DNA from: Mageeibacillus sp. UBA1193
Lineage (GTDB): Bacteria; Bacillota; Clostridia; Saccharofermentanales; Saccharofermentanaceae
Reading direction: 5' to 3'
Assembly (NCBI GenBank): GCA_002310155.1
Contig: DBYF01000101.1
Coordinates: 24,155-37,929 of the forward strand
DNA length: 13,775 bases
In this document: positions 13,770 to 13,775 of the stretch, piece after piece
Layout of the letters: each line of letters starts with the position of its first letter
Position numbering within the stretch: the first letter of the stretch is position 1
Made by a program: the position numbers and the translations under genes
The notes under the pieces: generated by a model
Told to the model about the DNA's origin: nothing
What the model saw: the letters and a program-made list of their open reading frames with translations, nothing else
Databases searched by the model: none

Positions 13770-13775
13770 GCAGGC

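Overview
The window looks like chromosomal DNA of a fermentative bacterium of the Bacillota, probably class Clostridia. This is inferred from strong AGGAG-type ribosome binding sites, a lipoprotein sugar-binding protein with a Thr-rich linker, an AIM24-family protein beside a zinc-ribbon membrane protein, a cytoplasmic family-3 glycosidase of the NWWNE type, and moderately GC-rich DNA. No phage, transposon, CRISPR, tRNA or rRNA was recognised. All genes except mutY and its upstream neighbour lie on the + strand.

Region 1 (1-2792). A lipoprotein sugar-binding protein of the ribose/galactose/xylose (CUT2) type meets, tail to tail with a 5-nt gap, a two-gene minus-strand operon. That operon encodes an HD-domain protein and the adenine glycosylase MutY, joined by a 4-nt ATGA overlap.

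Region 2 (2718-3032) is a divergent control region. One promoter faces left towards hd-mutY and one faces right towards tkt. Just downstream of the tkt promoter is a 22-bp perfect palindrome overlapping a second CG-centred dyad, which looks like an operator for a LacI-family repressor.

Region 3 (3033-9962) is a pentose and xyloside module: transketolase (tkt), a hairpin, a LacI-family regulator, a GH3 beta-xylosidase-like enzyme, xylulokinase (xylB) and a strong terminator. The proposed route is: xylosides are hydrolysed in the cytoplasm, xylose becomes xylulose by an isomerase not encoded here, XylB makes xylulose 5-phosphate, and transketolase passes it into the pentose phosphate pathway. 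The regulator is split by two apparent single-base insertions about 80 nt apart. Either the local repressor is broken or the sequence has errors.

Region 4 (9963-11633) is a transcription unit with its own promoter and terminator. It encodes a zinc-ribbon / Pro-Gln-rich / four-helix membrane protein and an AIM24-family (TIGR00266) protein. Both are of unknown function, and this is the least understood part of the window.

Region 5 (11634-13775) is housekeeping: rsmE (16S rRNA m3U1498 methyltransferase) and hisS (histidyl-tRNA synthetase), each preceded by a perfect TATAAT -10 box. The window ends 6 nt after the hisS stop codon.

Nothing here can be confidently called a new system. The best leads are the operator cluster before tkt, the doubly frameshifted regulator and the zinc-ribbon/AIM24 pair.
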